From positions 5,863 to 69,862 of the forward strand of contig JBGSNQ010000135.1 in NCBI GenBank assembly GCA_041739525.1: a DNA stretch of 64,000 nt, read 5' to 3'. Of this stretch, positions 1-8,705 are shown piece after piece. The translations under genes were made by a program, and so were the position numbers. The notes under the pieces were generated by a model. The model searched no databases, was not told the origin of the DNA, and saw only the letters and a list, made by a program, of their open reading frames with translations. Source of the stretch: DATJGR01 sp041739525. Lineage in GTDB: Bacteria > Pseudomonadota > Gammaproteobacteria > Pseudomonadales > Azotimanducaceae. Each line of letters begins with the position of its first letter. Within the stretch, counting starts at the first letter, position 1.

Positions 1-471
1 ATCATCGTTGCAGGGCGCACCGGTTCCGCCTACACGGCGCAGATCGGCACGATGATGGTCACCGAAGAAGTCGACGCATTGCGCAGCATCGGTATCTCGC
101 CGCAGGAACTGCTCGTGCTGCCGAAGATGATCGCGCTGGTCATCGCGCTACCGCTGCTCACCGTCTATGCAGACTTCATGGGCCTGGTCGGCGGAATCGT
201 GATGTCGCACTCGCTGCTGGGCCTCAGCGCGCACAGCTTCGTCGACCGGTTGGCGGAAGCGGTGTCCGTGGAATCGTTTCTGAGCGGCATCGGCAAGGCA
301 CCGGTATTCGCGATGTTGATCGCGCTGGTCGGCTGCTTCCAGGGATTTCAGGTGTCCGGCAGTGCAGAAGGCGTCGGCCGGCAGACGACCATCAGCGTCG
401 TGCAATCGATCTTCCTGGTGATCGTCATCGACGCCGCGTTTTCGATCGCCTTCAACCATCTCGGAATCTGA
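1..471 (+). CDS. MlaE-family ABC transporter permease (5' end outside window)
   Basis: This is the C-terminal 156 residues of an inner-membrane permease of the MlaE (DUF140) family. The reading frame is open from base 1, so the start lies upstream. The conserved cytoplasmic segment GRTGSAYTAQIGTM is followed by TEEVDALRSIGISP, the hallmark of MlaE/YrbE proteins, and then by hydrophobic segments. The family works with an MlaF-type ATPase and an MCE-domain protein to move phospholipids or other lipids between inner and outer membranes. The next gene begins one base after this stop, and the ATPase, MCE protein and lipoprotein follow in order, so this is a four-gene transport operon. Which lipid it carries, and in which direction, cannot be read from the sequence. 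Confidence 0.9.
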   Translation: MIVAGRTGSAYTAQIGTMMVTEEVDALRSIGISPQELLVLPKMIALVIALPLLTVYADFMGLVGGIVMSHSLLGLSAHSFVDRLAEAVSVESFLSGIGKAPVFAMLIALVGCFQGFQVSGSAEGVGRQTTISVVQSIFLVIVIDAAFSIAFNHLGI

Positions 472-472
472 G

Positions 473-1261
473 ATGCCCGATCACGAAAGCAGCCAAACGC
501 TCGTCGCGGTGCGCGGCGCCGAAATGCAGTTTGCAGACAAACGTGTGCTCGACGGCGTGAATCTCGACGTGACGCGCGGCGAAATTCTCGCCATCGTCGG
601 CGGCAGCGGCAGCGGCAAGTCGACGTTACTGCGTCTGATGTCGATGCTGTCGCGTCCAACGGCCGGCTCGATCCGCGTGTTCGGCACCGAAGTGGCGCAG
701 ATCGGCGATGCCGGTGCGCTGCCGTTGCGCAAACGCATCGGCGTGATGTTTCAGAACGGCGGGCTGTTTGGCGACATGAACGTGCTGGAGAATGTCGGCG
801 TGCCTTTACGGGAGCACACGCGTTTGAGCGAAGCAACCATCGAACAGATCGCCGACATCAGAATCTCGCTGGTCGGCCTCGATGCCGACGCGGCAATCAA
901 ATATCCGAGCCAACTGAGCGGCGGCATGCGTAAGCGCGCTTCGCTGGCGCGCGCGATGGCGCTCGATCCGGAACTGCTGTTCCTGGACGAGCCGACATCC
1001 GGACTCGACCCGCTCAGTTCGGACGCAATCGACGAACTGGTGCTGGAACTGAAGAACTCACTCGGCCTGACGATCGTAACGGTAACGCACGACGTGGATT
1101 CGTTGTGGCGGATCGCAGACCGGGTCGCGTTGTTGGCGAACGGACGCGTTGCAGTGGAAGGAACGATTGAAGAGCTGGCGAAATCCGATCACGCCGCAGC
1201 TCGAGAGTTCTTCGGCGGCCGGCGCGGACGCGCCAGCGAGTATGCAGCGGTGCATCGATGA
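473..1261 (+). CDS. MlaF-like ABC transporter ATP-binding protein
   Basis: Cytoplasmic ATPase of the MCE/Mla lipid transporter, 262 residues, normal for MlaF. Walker A is GGSGSGKST at residues 43-51. The signature LSGGMRKRASLARA starts near residue 148, Walker B with catalytic Glu is LLFLDEPTSGLDP near 168, and the H-loop is the THD near 205. The methionine in LSGGM and the following RKR are typical of the MlaF/Ttg2A branch. It starts one base after the permease stop and its last four bases overlap the start of the MCE gene (ATGA), so the three genes are translationally coupled. No lesion is visible. Confidence 0.93.
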   Translation: MPDHESSQTLVAVRGAEMQFADKRVLDGVNLDVTRGEILAIVGGSGSGKSTLLRLMSMLSRPTAGSIRVFGTEVAQIGDAGALPLRKRIGVMFQNGGLFGDMNVLENVGVPLREHTRLSEATIEQIADIRISLVGLDADAAIKYPSQLSGGMRKRASLARAMALDPELLFLDEPTSGLDPLSSDAIDELVLELKNSLGLTIVTVTHDVDSLWRIADRVALLANGRVAVEGTIEELAKSDHAAAREFFGGRRGRASEYAAVHR

Positions 1262-2202
1262 CCACCAAGAACACGTATATACGCATCGGCGTATTCGTAG
1301 TGACGCTGACCACTGCATTGATCTGGGGCACGTTGTGGCTGAGCGCCGGCGGCGCGCCGGGCGAGTTCGACTTTTACACGACCTACATGAACGAATCGGT
1401 TTCGGGCCTCAGCCCCGACGCAGCGTTGACGTATCGCGGCGTGAATGTCGGCAAGGTTCGCGAAATCACCATCGATCCCAACAATCCGAATCGGGTGCGC
1501 TTGTTGCTGCAGGTGAAGCACGGCGTGCCGATCAAGAAGGACACCGAGGCGACGCTTGCGATGCAGGGTCTCACCGGCCTCGCCACCATTGACCTGCTCG
1601 GCGGTTCGCCCGATTCGCCGCCGCTGACGATGACGGAGGGCGAGCCGTATCCAGTCATTCCGAACCGGCCTTCGTTGCTGGTGCGCCTCGACTCGGTGGT
1701 TTCCGACCTGCTCGGAAACCTGATCACGATGAGCAGGAAAGTGAACGAGATGCTCGATGACGACAACCGCACCCACATTGCGCAGACGCTGGCGCACGTG
1801 GAGTCGATCACAGGCACGCTGGCCGGCGAATCCAATCGGCTCGGTGAAATCGTGAACGACGTGGAAGCGACCATGAAAAATGCGCGCCAGGCGAGCACGG
1901 CCCTGCCAGATCTGATGCGCGACGTCTCGCATTCGACACAAACGCTTGCAGCCATGGCAGAACAGTTGCGCGCAGCCGGCGAAACCATCAATGCCACGTC
2001 CAAGACCTTGCAGCGCACTGCCGCTACGAGCGGCAGCGACGTTCAGCGCTTCACGGCTTCGACGTTGCCCGACATCACTGCAATGACGCGCGACCTGCGC
2101 GACGCCTCCGAAAACCTGCGCCGCATCAGCGAGTCGCTAGAGCGCGACCCGAGCGTGTTGCTGTATGGGCGCGCGGATCAGAAGCGTGGTCCGGGGGAAT
2201 GA
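1258..2202 (+). CDS. MlaD/MCE-domain substrate-binding protein
   Basis: Inner-membrane-anchored periplasmic protein of 314 residues. One N-terminal membrane helix (about residues 9-30) is followed by a single MCE domain (about 37-115), recognisable by SGLSPDAALTYRGVNVGKV and MQGLTGLATIDLLGG. A long helical region rich in Thr/Ala/Glu follows (about 140-300), as in PqiB/YebT-related and Mce proteins longer than E. coli MlaD. The protein would form the ring or needle that takes lipid from the permease. It overlaps both neighbours by four bases or abuts them closely, so it is part of the same transcript. Confidence 0.9.
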   Translation: MTTKNTYIRIGVFVVTLTTALIWGTLWLSAGGAPGEFDFYTTYMNESVSGLSPDAALTYRGVNVGKVREITIDPNNPNRVRLLLQVKHGVPIKKDTEATLAMQGLTGLATIDLLGGSPDSPPLTMTEGEPYPVIPNRPSLLVRLDSVVSDLLGNLITMSRKVNEMLDDDNRTHIAQTLAHVESITGTLAGESNRLGEIVNDVEATMKNARQASTALPDLMRDVSHSTQTLAAMAEQLRAAGETINATSKTLQRTAATSGSDVQRFTASTLPDITAMTRDLRDASENLRRISESLERDPSVLLYGRADQKRGPGE

Positions 2203-2213
2203 TCAGGAGAGCC

Positions 2214-2858
2214 ATGAACAAGCGCACTCGATGCCTCACGCTTCGCGCCATCTCACTATTGTTGGCGGGTATCGCGCTGGCTGGTTGCGCACTTTCCGGA
2301 CGTCCCGATGCGCCACCGGTGGCAACGTTCGTACTGCAAGGCAACGCAACAACGTTGGCGATGTCCGGTGCAGCAACGGATGTCGTGCTGCAAGTGGCCA
2401 CACCCACCGCGGCGCCGGCGTATGCGTCGTCGCGGATGGCGTACATCGAACAGCCGTATCGCATCGACTACTTCGCCAGGAACGAATGGGCCGACCCGCC
2501 TGCGCGGATGCTGAAGACCTTACTGACGCAACAGCTGACGAGCTCCGGACTGTTCCGTTTCGTGGTTTCCGACTCGGCAGGCGTCGACGAAGCACTGCGC
2601 CTCGATTCCGAGTTGATCGAACTGGTACAGGTATTCGACGAGTCGTCGAGCCAGGTGCGCGTTTCGATCCGCTTCGACCTGGTCGACGTAGCGCAACGCA
2701 GGATTCTGTTCAGCGAAACCCTTTCAGCTTCGGAACCCGCGGCGCGCGATCCGTACGCCGGCGTCGTGGCCGCCAATACCGCGCTGCAACGGGTACTCGA
2801 TCAACTCGTGACCAGACTGCGCGATCCCATTACTTCGCTGCGCCCTTCAAGTCCTTGA
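2214..2858 (+). CDS. ABC-type transport auxiliary lipoprotein (PqiC-like)
   Basis: Predicted lipoprotein of 214 residues with a lipobox ending LAGC near residue 25. The preferred start is the ATG at 2214, which has AGGAG a few bases upstream; an in-frame ATG at 2199 overlaps the preceding stop and would add five residues. The mature part (FARNEWADPPARMLKTLLTQ and VSIRFDLVDVAQRRILFSE) is typical of the ABC-type transport auxiliary lipoprotein family (PqiC/DUF330), an outer-membrane partner of MCE transporters. It closes the four-gene operon. Its 3' end overlaps a PNPOx remnant on the other strand. Confidence 0.88.
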   Translation: MNKRTRCLTLRAISLLLAGIALAGCALSGRPDAPPVATFVLQGNATTLAMSGAATDVVLQVATPTAAPAYASSRMAYIEQPYRIDYFARNEWADPPARMLKTLLTQQLTSSGLFRFVVSDSAGVDEALRLDSELIELVQVFDESSSQVRVSIRFDLVDVAQRRILFSETLSASEPAARDPYAGVVAANTALQRVLDQLVTRLRDPITSLRPSSP

Positions 2859-3096
2859 TCGAACGCTTGGCGTTCACCTCGATCGTTCCGGTGTTCCACA
2901 AGTCGGCGAACTGAAACGATCGCGGACAGTGGAAGTAGGCCTCGTCGATCGACAACAGAATTCCCTGGATCAGCCCCGAGTTCGCATCGCCGTTCCACAC
3001 CTCGGGCTGAATGCCCATAGAGTCGAGTTCCGCGGGTTCCACCACCCGGACGCGGCCGTTCACCCGCGATGACACACGTATTGACGATCCCACCAA
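2830..3096 (-). pseudogene. C-terminal remnant of a pyridoxamine 5'-phosphate oxidase-like protein
   Basis: About 88 residues resembling the C-terminal third of the PNPOx-like flavin-binding family: an RVNGRVRVVEP strand, then a segment ending EAYFHCPRSFQFADLW, which matches the family's conserved C-terminal EAYFHC.R...R..LW pattern. The N-terminal FMN-binding part is missing. The frame upstream is closed by a stop codon inside the Fur-box-like palindrome at 3103-3117, and only a TTG could serve as start, with no ribosome binding site. It therefore looks like a gene stump truncated where the iron-linked operon now begins. Confidence is moderate because the family match rests on a short motif. 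Confidence 0.55.
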
Positions 3097-3102
3097 CGAA
3101 AG

Positions 3103-3117
3103 TGAGAATTATTCTCA
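3103..3117 (+). promoter_or_regulatory. Fur-box-like operator
   Basis: TGAGAATTATTCTCA is a perfect 7-1-7 palindrome with the architecture of a Fur box (family consensus TGATAATNATTATCA). It lies 20 bases upstream of the GTG start at 3137, ahead of the DUF3649-like/PepSY/DUF3325 genes, so iron-responsive repression of that operon is likely. Confidence 0.75.
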
Positions 3118-3136
3118 TTTCGTCGGGAAGACCGAA

Positions 3137-3427
3137 GTGTCGCCGCAACGTGTCCGCCAATGGTCTCGCGGTTTGCTCGCAGGGCCAGTCTGTTTTGCTG
3201 CCAGCGCTGCAGTCATGGCGGGCGGAGTGCTGTGGATACCGAAGGGCGCCGCACAGATCGACAACCTCGTCCTGCCGATGGTGTTCTTCCCGGCCATCTG
3301 GGCAATCGTATTTTTCTATGCCTGCCTCGACCGCAATCTGCTGCGCGCGTGGGCAGTGACGCTGGGTCTGCTGCTAGTCAACGCAGCGACGATAGCGGTG
3401 CATCTGAATGGAGCCGCCTCGACATGA
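3137..3427 (+). CDS. small membrane protein, DUF3649-like (iron-linked)
   Basis: Protein of 96 residues with three predicted membrane segments (around PVCFAASAAVMAGGVLW, LVLPMVFFPAIWAIVFFYA and WAVTLGLLLVNAATIAV). The GTG at 3137 is preferred because GGGAAG sits just upstream and longer versions run back through the Fur box. Size, topology and the order small membrane protein, PepSY protein, DUF3325 protein match the DUF3649 proteins found beside siderophore receptors and PepSY proteins in other proteobacteria. The exact biochemical role of the family is unknown. It overlaps the PepSY gene by four bases (ATGA). Confidence 0.65.
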   Translation: MSPQRVRQWSRGLLAGPVCFAASAAVMAGGVLWIPKGAAQIDNLVLPMVFFPAIWAIVFFYACLDRNLLRAWAVTLGLLLVNAATIAVHLNGAAST

Positions 3428-5059
3428 TGGAAGTGTCGCAGCAAAACGCCAAGACGATGCTCGCGATTCACGGCTGGAGCGGCATATTGCTGGGCGCCCT
3501 GCTGTATCTCGTGATCGTCACCGGCGTGGTCGCCGTGTTCGCGGAGGAGATCAACGACTGGGCGAGCCCTTTGCAACACAGCGCGCCCCACGAGTGGCCC
3601 GTTGGGCTCGACGCAAAGCTGCGCGAGTTGGCCTCAACAGTGAAGCCCGAATACCAGGAAGAGCTGACGATGTTCGCCCGCGCGGGCGGTCGGCTGCGGG
3701 TGTTCTTCCACCATCACATCCCCGTCGAGGGTGAAGCGTTTCCGCAGGAGTACGGCGCAAAGTTCGACCTGCATCCCGAAACGCTCGAAGTGCTGGATCG
3801 CAAGGAAGGCTGGGGCGACGACATCGACGAAGTGGACGCGCCGAATGCACTTGCCGACTTCCTCGTTCATCTGCACATCAGCCTGCATCTGCCCGACCCT
3901 TACGGTTTCTTCCTGACGGGCGTACTCGGTCTCGCGATGCTGGTAGCCGCAGTAACCGGCTTCGTGATCCACCGGCACCTGTTGCGGGAACTGTTCACGC
4001 TGCGCAAGTACCGCAAAGGCCTGCTGATCCGCCGCGATACACACGTAATCGCAGCAACCTGGAATCTGCCATTCGCGTTCGTTCTCGCGTTCACCGGCAG
4101 CTACTTCAGCTTCACGAGCTCGGTGGGCTTCCCTGCGCTAGCAATGGTGGCGTTCAGCGGCGATCAGGTAGCCATGTCCGAAACGTTGAACGGCAGCGTC
4201 GCGCCGGAAAACACCGCGCCCGCCACACCCGCCGACTTCGATCGGATATTGGCCGACGCGACGACACGCGCCGGCGCACCGAATTTCATCATCGTCGATC
4301 ACTACGCTCGTGCAGATGCGCGCGTAACGATCTTCACCGCGGCCCAGGAAGGCGCGCTGTACGGCCGCAGTCTGGTTTACGACGGCAGCAGCGGCGCTGC
4401 TGATACTGGAAAAACCGTTTCTCGGCACGCAGCCGTCGATCGGCAGCAAGCTATCGTCGCTGATGGCGCCGCTGCACTTCGGCGACTTCGCCGGCCTTTT
4501 CTCCAAAGGCGTCTGGTTCGCGCTCGGATTTGCGAGCGCGTACGTGACGCTGTCCGGAATGTTGTTGTGGACCACGCGGCGCGCGGCGATCCCCGCATGG
4601 CAACGCATGGCGCGCGCAGTCACCTGCCTCGGCTTCGGATTGCCGCTTGCGCTCGCGCTGACCACATGGGGCTATTTCATCGGCCGCGCCCTGGGACTTG
4701 CTGCACTGGAGCCGCCGATGGTGGTCGCATTCTTCATTGCAACCATCGCGGCCGTCATCGCGACGGTGCGCCTGCCCGATACGGTTCAATTGCGGCAATG
4801 GTTGTTGGCCGCCCTGGGCATCGCATTGCTGGTTGCGCCGGCGCTGCGGTTGATCGCAGGCGGGCCGGGCTGGGCCGCGGCGTTGTCGGCCGATCTGCAA
4901 GCCGTGCTGTCGATGGACATGGCGTTCGTGATCGGCGGCGCGTTTTGCATCTGGACGGCATTGCCCAGTCGCGACGCCCCGCCGCGCGCGACGGTGAGTG
5001 AACGTCTCGACAAACTCTCGATCGCAGCGTCGCGGGCGTTTGCCTGGAACCGGCGTTGA
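3424..5059 (+). pseudogene. PepSY-associated TM helix protein, frameshifted
   Basis: Inner-membrane PepSY protein of about 545 residues if repaired; the family is often Fur-regulated and linked to siderophore reduction or iron release. The first frame starts at ATG 3424 (AIHGWSGILLGALLYLVIVT) and contains PepSY-like segments and FVIHRHLLRELFTLRKYRKG. It continues through SLVYDGSSGA near 4395, then loses similarity. The neighbouring frame picks up with LILEKPFLGTQPSIGSKL and APLHFGDFAGLFSKGVW and runs to 5059. Removing one base in the GCTGCTG stretch at about 4394-4400 restores a continuous protein. This is either a one-base sequencing error or a young inactivating mutation. The DUF3325 gene begins inside its stop codon. 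Confidence 0.85.
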
Positions 5060-5382
5060 TCGCACTGCTCGGTTCCATTGCTGTCACGGCAGCGCTGCTC
5101 GCATTGCTGGCCTTGCACGATCCGAAGCGGGTTCGCACCGTTGCGCGCGCCGGCGGCCAGCGCGGCCCCACGTTCGGGAAGCCCACGAGAGTGGCGTTCG
5201 GCACGGCAAGCATCGCGCCGGGCGTATTGCTTGCCCTGTACGGCGCGTGGCCGGCATTTCTGCTCTGGTTCGGCACGAGCTGCGCGGTCGGCTGGCTTCT
5301 GACCGTCATACTCGCGCCGCCGCCGCGGCGAGAGCGCGCCCGCCGCGTCGAGCGATTGCCAACACCGCATGCCGGCACGTGA
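5056..5382 (+). CDS. DUF3325-like small membrane protein
   Basis: Protein of 108 residues starting at a TTG that overlaps the TGA of the PepSY gene. It has three hydrophobic segments (IALLGSIAVTAALLALLAL, IAPGVLLALYGAWPAFLLWF, CAVGWLLTVILAPPP) separated by a basic loop, and a Pro/Arg-rich tail. Size, topology and position after a PepSY gene fit the DUF3325 family, a frequent third member of Fur-controlled PepSY operons. Molecular function is unknown. The 125 bases after it hold no gene before the convergent peroxidase gene ends. Confidence 0.65.
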   Translation: MIALLGSIAVTAALLALLALHDPKRVRTVARAGGQRGPTFGKPTRVAFGTASIAPGVLLALYGAWPAFLLWFGTSCAVGWLLTVILAPPPRRERARRVERLPTPHAGT

Positions 5383-5507
5383 GCAGCCCGCGGAACCCGA
5401 TCTTCCCGCCGCGATTCAACGTCTACTCGATCAGCGGTTGCGCGATGGCGCCGTTACTCGGCGCACCAAGCCTGATCTGATCAGCGCTTTCTAGAAGCGG
5501 CATCGCC

Positions 5508-6902
5508 TCATAGGGCGCGCATGAACGAGACCAGATCCTGTTTCTCGCCGTCCGACAACTTCGTCTCCAACACGAGGTTGAAAAATTCCACCGTGTCGTC
5601 GAGGGTCAACAAGCGATCGTCGTGCAGATAGGGCGGCGAGTCCTTGATGCCGCGCAACGGGAAGGTCTTGATCGGGCCATCCATACTCGCCAAGCGACCC
5701 TCGATCATCTTCTCTTTGAAGAATCGCTCCACCTTCAGGTTGTGCATCAGGTTGTCCGTGTAGTACGGCGGGACGTGGCAACTCGCGCACTGACCCTTGC
5801 CGAAGAACACGGCCTGACCACGCAGCTCCGCCGCGCTGGCCAGCGCCGGGTCGAGCTTGCCATACACGTTCAGCTTCGGTGCTGGCGGGAAATCAAGCAG
5901 TTCCTGCACCTCCGCCATGTTGTGCACTTCACTGCCGCGCTCGAGGATGTTGACGCCCTTCTTCGTCGCAATCACCGGATCGCCGTCGAAATACGCCGCG
6001 CGCTGCTCGAACTCGGTGAAGTCCTCGACCGTCTTCAACGCGCGCTGCGATCCGAACAACCGCTGCACGTTCACGCCGCGCAGCGTTGGCGTGTCGATTC
6101 GGTGCCTATGTTCCTGCGGCCGGATGTCACCGACGAGGTGCGTCGCGGCATTGGTGTGGCCGTTGACGTGGCAGTCGAAACACGTGACGCCCGTGGACGG
6201 CTTGTCGGTGCGACGATCCGCGGTTGCGTTGAACTGCTGCTGCATCGTGGGTGTCACCAACAGCCGAAAGCCGTCGAGCTGCTTGGGATTGAGCACACCG
6301 CTGAACAACTCGTAGTAGTTCGCAAGCGTCACTACCTGGCCCTTCGAGACGTCGCCCAGATCCGGCCGGGTCGTCAGATAGATCGCCGGCGGATACTCCG
6401 GCAGGAAACGTTCCGGAAGTTGGAAGTCCAGGTCGAACCGTTTCAGATCGCGGCCGTCCTGCTCCTTCATCTTGTCGATGTGGAATTGAGGAAAGAGCAT
6501 GCCGCCCTCTGCCTGATTGTCGTGCGGCAGGGGATAGAAACCGGCGGGCCATAGATCCTTTGCCTTGATCTGATCCGGCGACATCTTCCCCAGGCCCTGC
6601 CACGTCTCCCCTGCCGGCAGTTTGACGCGCACGCCGCCCTGGATCGGCTTGCCTCTACCACTGCTCGTGACACCGGAGACCGGCTTGTCGGTGAGATCGT
6701 AACGCTGCTCCAGTAGCGCGCGAAAACGCGCTTCTATTGCAGGTTTTTCCTTCGTCATCCGGTCTCTGACCGCGTCGAACGTCTCGCGATCCACCACCGG
6801 TGCATAGCTGTTCGGCACCTCTGCAGCCGCGGCTGCGCCGCATACCATCGCAGCGACTACGGCGCCCGCCATACTCAAAAGCCGACCTTTCCGCTTGTCC
6901 AT
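5508..6902 (-). CDS. di-haem cytochrome c peroxidase-like protein
   Basis: Exported protein of 464 residues. The ATG at 6902 follows a strong GGAGGGGAG ribosome binding site; residues 1-27 form a Sec signal peptide ending AAAAA. Two c-type haem motifs, CFDCH (241-245) and CASCH (372-376), place it in the CcpA/MauG di-haem peroxidase superfamily, but it is longer than classical CcpA and has a large N-terminal region before the first haem. It should act in the periplasm, either reducing peroxide or oxidising a partner protein. MauG, which matures tryptophan tryptophylquinone, belongs to this superfamily, and a TTQ enzyme lies 25 kb away, but nothing here proves a link. It stands alone between convergent and tandem neighbours. 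Confidence 0.8.
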   Translation of the reverse strand: MDKRKGRLLSMAGAVVAAMVCGAAAAAEVPNSYAPVVDRETFDAVRDRMTKEKPAIEARFRALLEQRYDLTDKPVSGVTSSGRGKPIQGGVRVKLPAGETWQGLGKMSPDQIKAKDLWPAGFYPLPHDNQAEGGMLFPQFHIDKMKEQDGRDLKRFDLDFQLPERFLPEYPPAIYLTTRPDLGDVSKGQVVTLANYYELFSGVLNPKQLDGFRLLVTPTMQQQFNATADRRTDKPSTGVTCFDCHVNGHTNAATHLVGDIRPQEHRHRIDTPTLRGVNVQRLFGSQRALKTVEDFTEFEQRAAYFDGDPVIATKKGVNILERGSEVHNMAEVQELLDFPPAPKLNVYGKLDPALASAAELRGQAVFFGKGQCASCHVPPYYTDNLMHNLKVERFFKEKMIEGRLASMDGPIKTFPLRGIKDSPPYLHDDRLLTLDDTVEFFNLVLETKLSDGEKQDLVSFMRAL

Positions 6903-7261
6903 CGTGGATCTCCCCTCCAGTGACCTACACACCAATAGCGCACCTGCTACGCCGGGTTCTGCTCGGTACCGAACATAGCCTTGTTCCTCCACCCGTTCAC
7001 ACGCCTGTGAGCAGCGTGCCCCTTTCCCCAGAGCAAGAAAAAGCACCGCGCAACGGTTTCGAGCACGGGTTTGTCTCCTGATGCAAAGTGACGAGATGGA
7101 CGCCGCTGAGCGACCCGCGCACCTCTTTTCGACGCGCAGTCACATCAACGCAACGGCGACTTTCGTTTGCTAACCACGCCACGAAGGGGCGTCGACGCGC
7201 GCTACATGTGCAGAGCTAAGGGGAATTGCGGATACACCAGCCACGTCGCTCTATTCGGCAA
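6903..7261. other. gene-free stretch
   Basis: These 359 bases separate the peroxidase start from the end of the DUF6607 gene. I see the peroxidase ribosome binding site at its left edge, but no convincing gene, repeat or terminator; short open frames here have no start signals or recognisable content. Confidence 0.6.
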
Positions 7262-8368
7262 TCACTTGCGCACGGTGCATTTCAGCACCTCGTTGGCAGT
7301 TCGCTCATAGTCTTCATTCGTTGCCGCCGCACCGGCCTGCAGCCGATCGGCGTACTCGAACGTGAGCTCGAAGGCGGGTTTTCCGTTGCATTCGTCGGAG
7401 ATGTCGAGCGACTGATTCGCACGCAGGGTCTTTGTCCACGCGTTGCGCAGCACGCGCCAGAATTCGTGCGTCTTCTGCCAGTACGTGTCGCCCGCACTGA
7501 AGTCGAAGTTCCGGATACGTTCGTAACGGTCTATTCCAAGTTCGCGCGCCACGTATGGCGCGTCAGCGCGAGGCTTGCCTCGTTCGTCGAGCACGAGTTT
7601 CAGGTTGTCCTGTTCGTGCACCCAGCCCGACGACAGCACCGTGGCGCGATTGACGCCGACCAGCACGTTGTAGTCGCTGCGCACCGTGAACTCGCGGCGC
7701 GGCAGCGGTCGCCACGTCGATGATCCGGTCCAGATCGACGCCGCCGCCGTGTGTTCCCAACGACCGACACTCGAATACCGCGGTGCGTCGTCCACCTGGT
7801 ACACATCCTGTGCCCACGCGCCTTTGCGTTCGGCGCGCGATAGACGGCGACGCTCCCAGTTTTGTCCGCCGCGGTATTCGGTTATCCATTCCGGTTCGTA
7901 GCGCCAGTCCTGGCGCCAGTGCTTCTGCACGAACGGGCCTTCGGTTACGCCGTCTTTCAGCACGAACATAACGATGATGTGCTGCAGCGTGATCGTGTCG
8001 CCGCGGTCGTCCGCCACATAGATGCGTTCGGTGCCCCACGATCGGTAAGGCTTTGCAGGACCGGCACCCGCAACGAATTCCACCGTTTCGAGGAAATCGA
8101 ACGACGCGCGGAAATCACCGGCCATCGCGAGGATGGCGCGACGGTCGCGCTCTCGGGAACTCAGTCCGGGTTGTTGCAGCGCCCGCCATGCATCGCTCGG
8201 TTCGGTAGCAAGCGTCACACCCGGACCCTGGCTCGTACCGCCGCGCGGTTCGAGTGCTGTCGCATCCTGGAACGGCCAACCGAACACGTAGTCGGCATGC
8301 GCCCCGGCGGCACCGACCGCCGCGATCAGCCACACGATGAAGGCAAGGGCACTCGAGCGTATTCGCAC
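7262..8368 (-). CDS. DUF6607-like exported protein
   Basis: Predicted periplasmic protein of 368 residues. I choose GTG 8368 over the upstream ATG at 8401 because AGGAG lies seven bases before it and the longer form would overlap the DUF4387 gene. A signal peptide (ALAFIVWLIAAVGAAGAHA) is followed by motifs such as YRSWGTERIYVADD, LQHIIVMFVL and KHWRQDWRYEPEWITEY, which I associate with DUF6607. The domain is uncharacterised; the many Trp/Tyr and the beta-rich look suggest a lipocalin-like fold, but this is only an inference. It is the last gene of a minus-strand group with DUF4387 and AtuA-like genes, although the functional link is unclear. Confidence 0.65.
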   Translation of the reverse strand: MRIRSSALAFIVWLIAAVGAAGAHADYVFGWPFQDATALEPRGGTSQGPGVTLATEPSDAWRALQQPGLSSRERDRRAILAMAGDFRASFDFLETVEFVAGAGPAKPYRSWGTERIYVADDRGDTITLQHIIVMFVLKDGVTEGPFVQKHWRQDWRYEPEWITEYRGGQNWERRRLSRAERKGAWAQDVYQVDDAPRYSSVGRWEHTAAASIWTGSSTWRPLPRREFTVRSDYNVLVGVNRATVLSSGWVHEQDNLKLVLDERGKPRADAPYVARELGIDRYERIRNFDFSAGDTYWQKTHEFWRVLRNAWTKTLRANQSLDISDECNGKPAFELTFEYADRLQAGAAATNEDYERTANEVLKCTVRK

Positions 8369-8381
8369 CTTCGTACTCCTG

Positions 8382-8705
8382 TCAGACGTCTGATTGGCCA
8401 CCGAGTTCGACGTCGAGCAGCCTCACGAACTGCTGCCCGCAATGCATGTCGCGCTCCACCATGCCGCCTTGTGGAGTGGAGCGCGCATACGAGATCTTCA
8501 CCATGTTCAGTCGCGCAACGGGAAACCGCTTCACCAGGCTCGGATCGGCGCCGAAGAGTCGGGCAAACAACGCCGGGCCGAGTGCCGCGTCATTGCTGAA
8601 GCGCCGGAAGTTCTCCTCGCCGTCGAAGAACAGATCGAACGTCACCCAATACGGACCAGCGTTCTTGGAACGCACGTGGCGACACACCTGCTGCACCGTC
8701 GGCAT
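8382..8705 (-). CDS. DUF4387 domain protein
   Basis: Small cytoplasmic protein of 107 residues starting at ATG 8705 (MPTVQQVCRHVRSKNAGPYW). The segment KNAGPYWVTFDLFFD is a clear DUF4387 signature, and DUF4387 proteins are typically encoded next to, or fused with, AtuA-type proteins of acyclic terpene and related acid catabolism. Here its ATG overlaps the TGA of the AtuA-like gene (ATGA), so the two would be co-translated. It probably forms a complex with the AtuA-like protein; the reaction of the pair is not established for this subtype. Confidence 0.8.
   Translation of the reverse strand: MPTVQQVCRHVRSKNAGPYWVTFDLFFDGEENFRRFSNDAALGPALFARLFGADPSLVKRFPVARLNMVKISYARSTPQGGMVERDMHCGQQFVRLLDVELGGQSDV

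Noticed and set aside
1149..1592. Open frames overlapping the MCE and ATPase genes in other frames
   Set aside because: Arg/His-rich translations without start signals, typical of shadow frames in GC-rich DNA.
3160..3423. Reading the PepSY gene from an upstream start within the DUF3649-like gene
   Set aside because: The upstream translation is basic and unlike any family, while the ATG at 3424 overlaps the previous stop and begins the conserved sequence.
5508..6902. Calling the di-haem peroxidase MauG
   Set aside because: It shares only the two haem motifs visible to me, is longer than MauG, and is 25 kb from the TTQ genes. A superfamily-level name is all the sequence supports.
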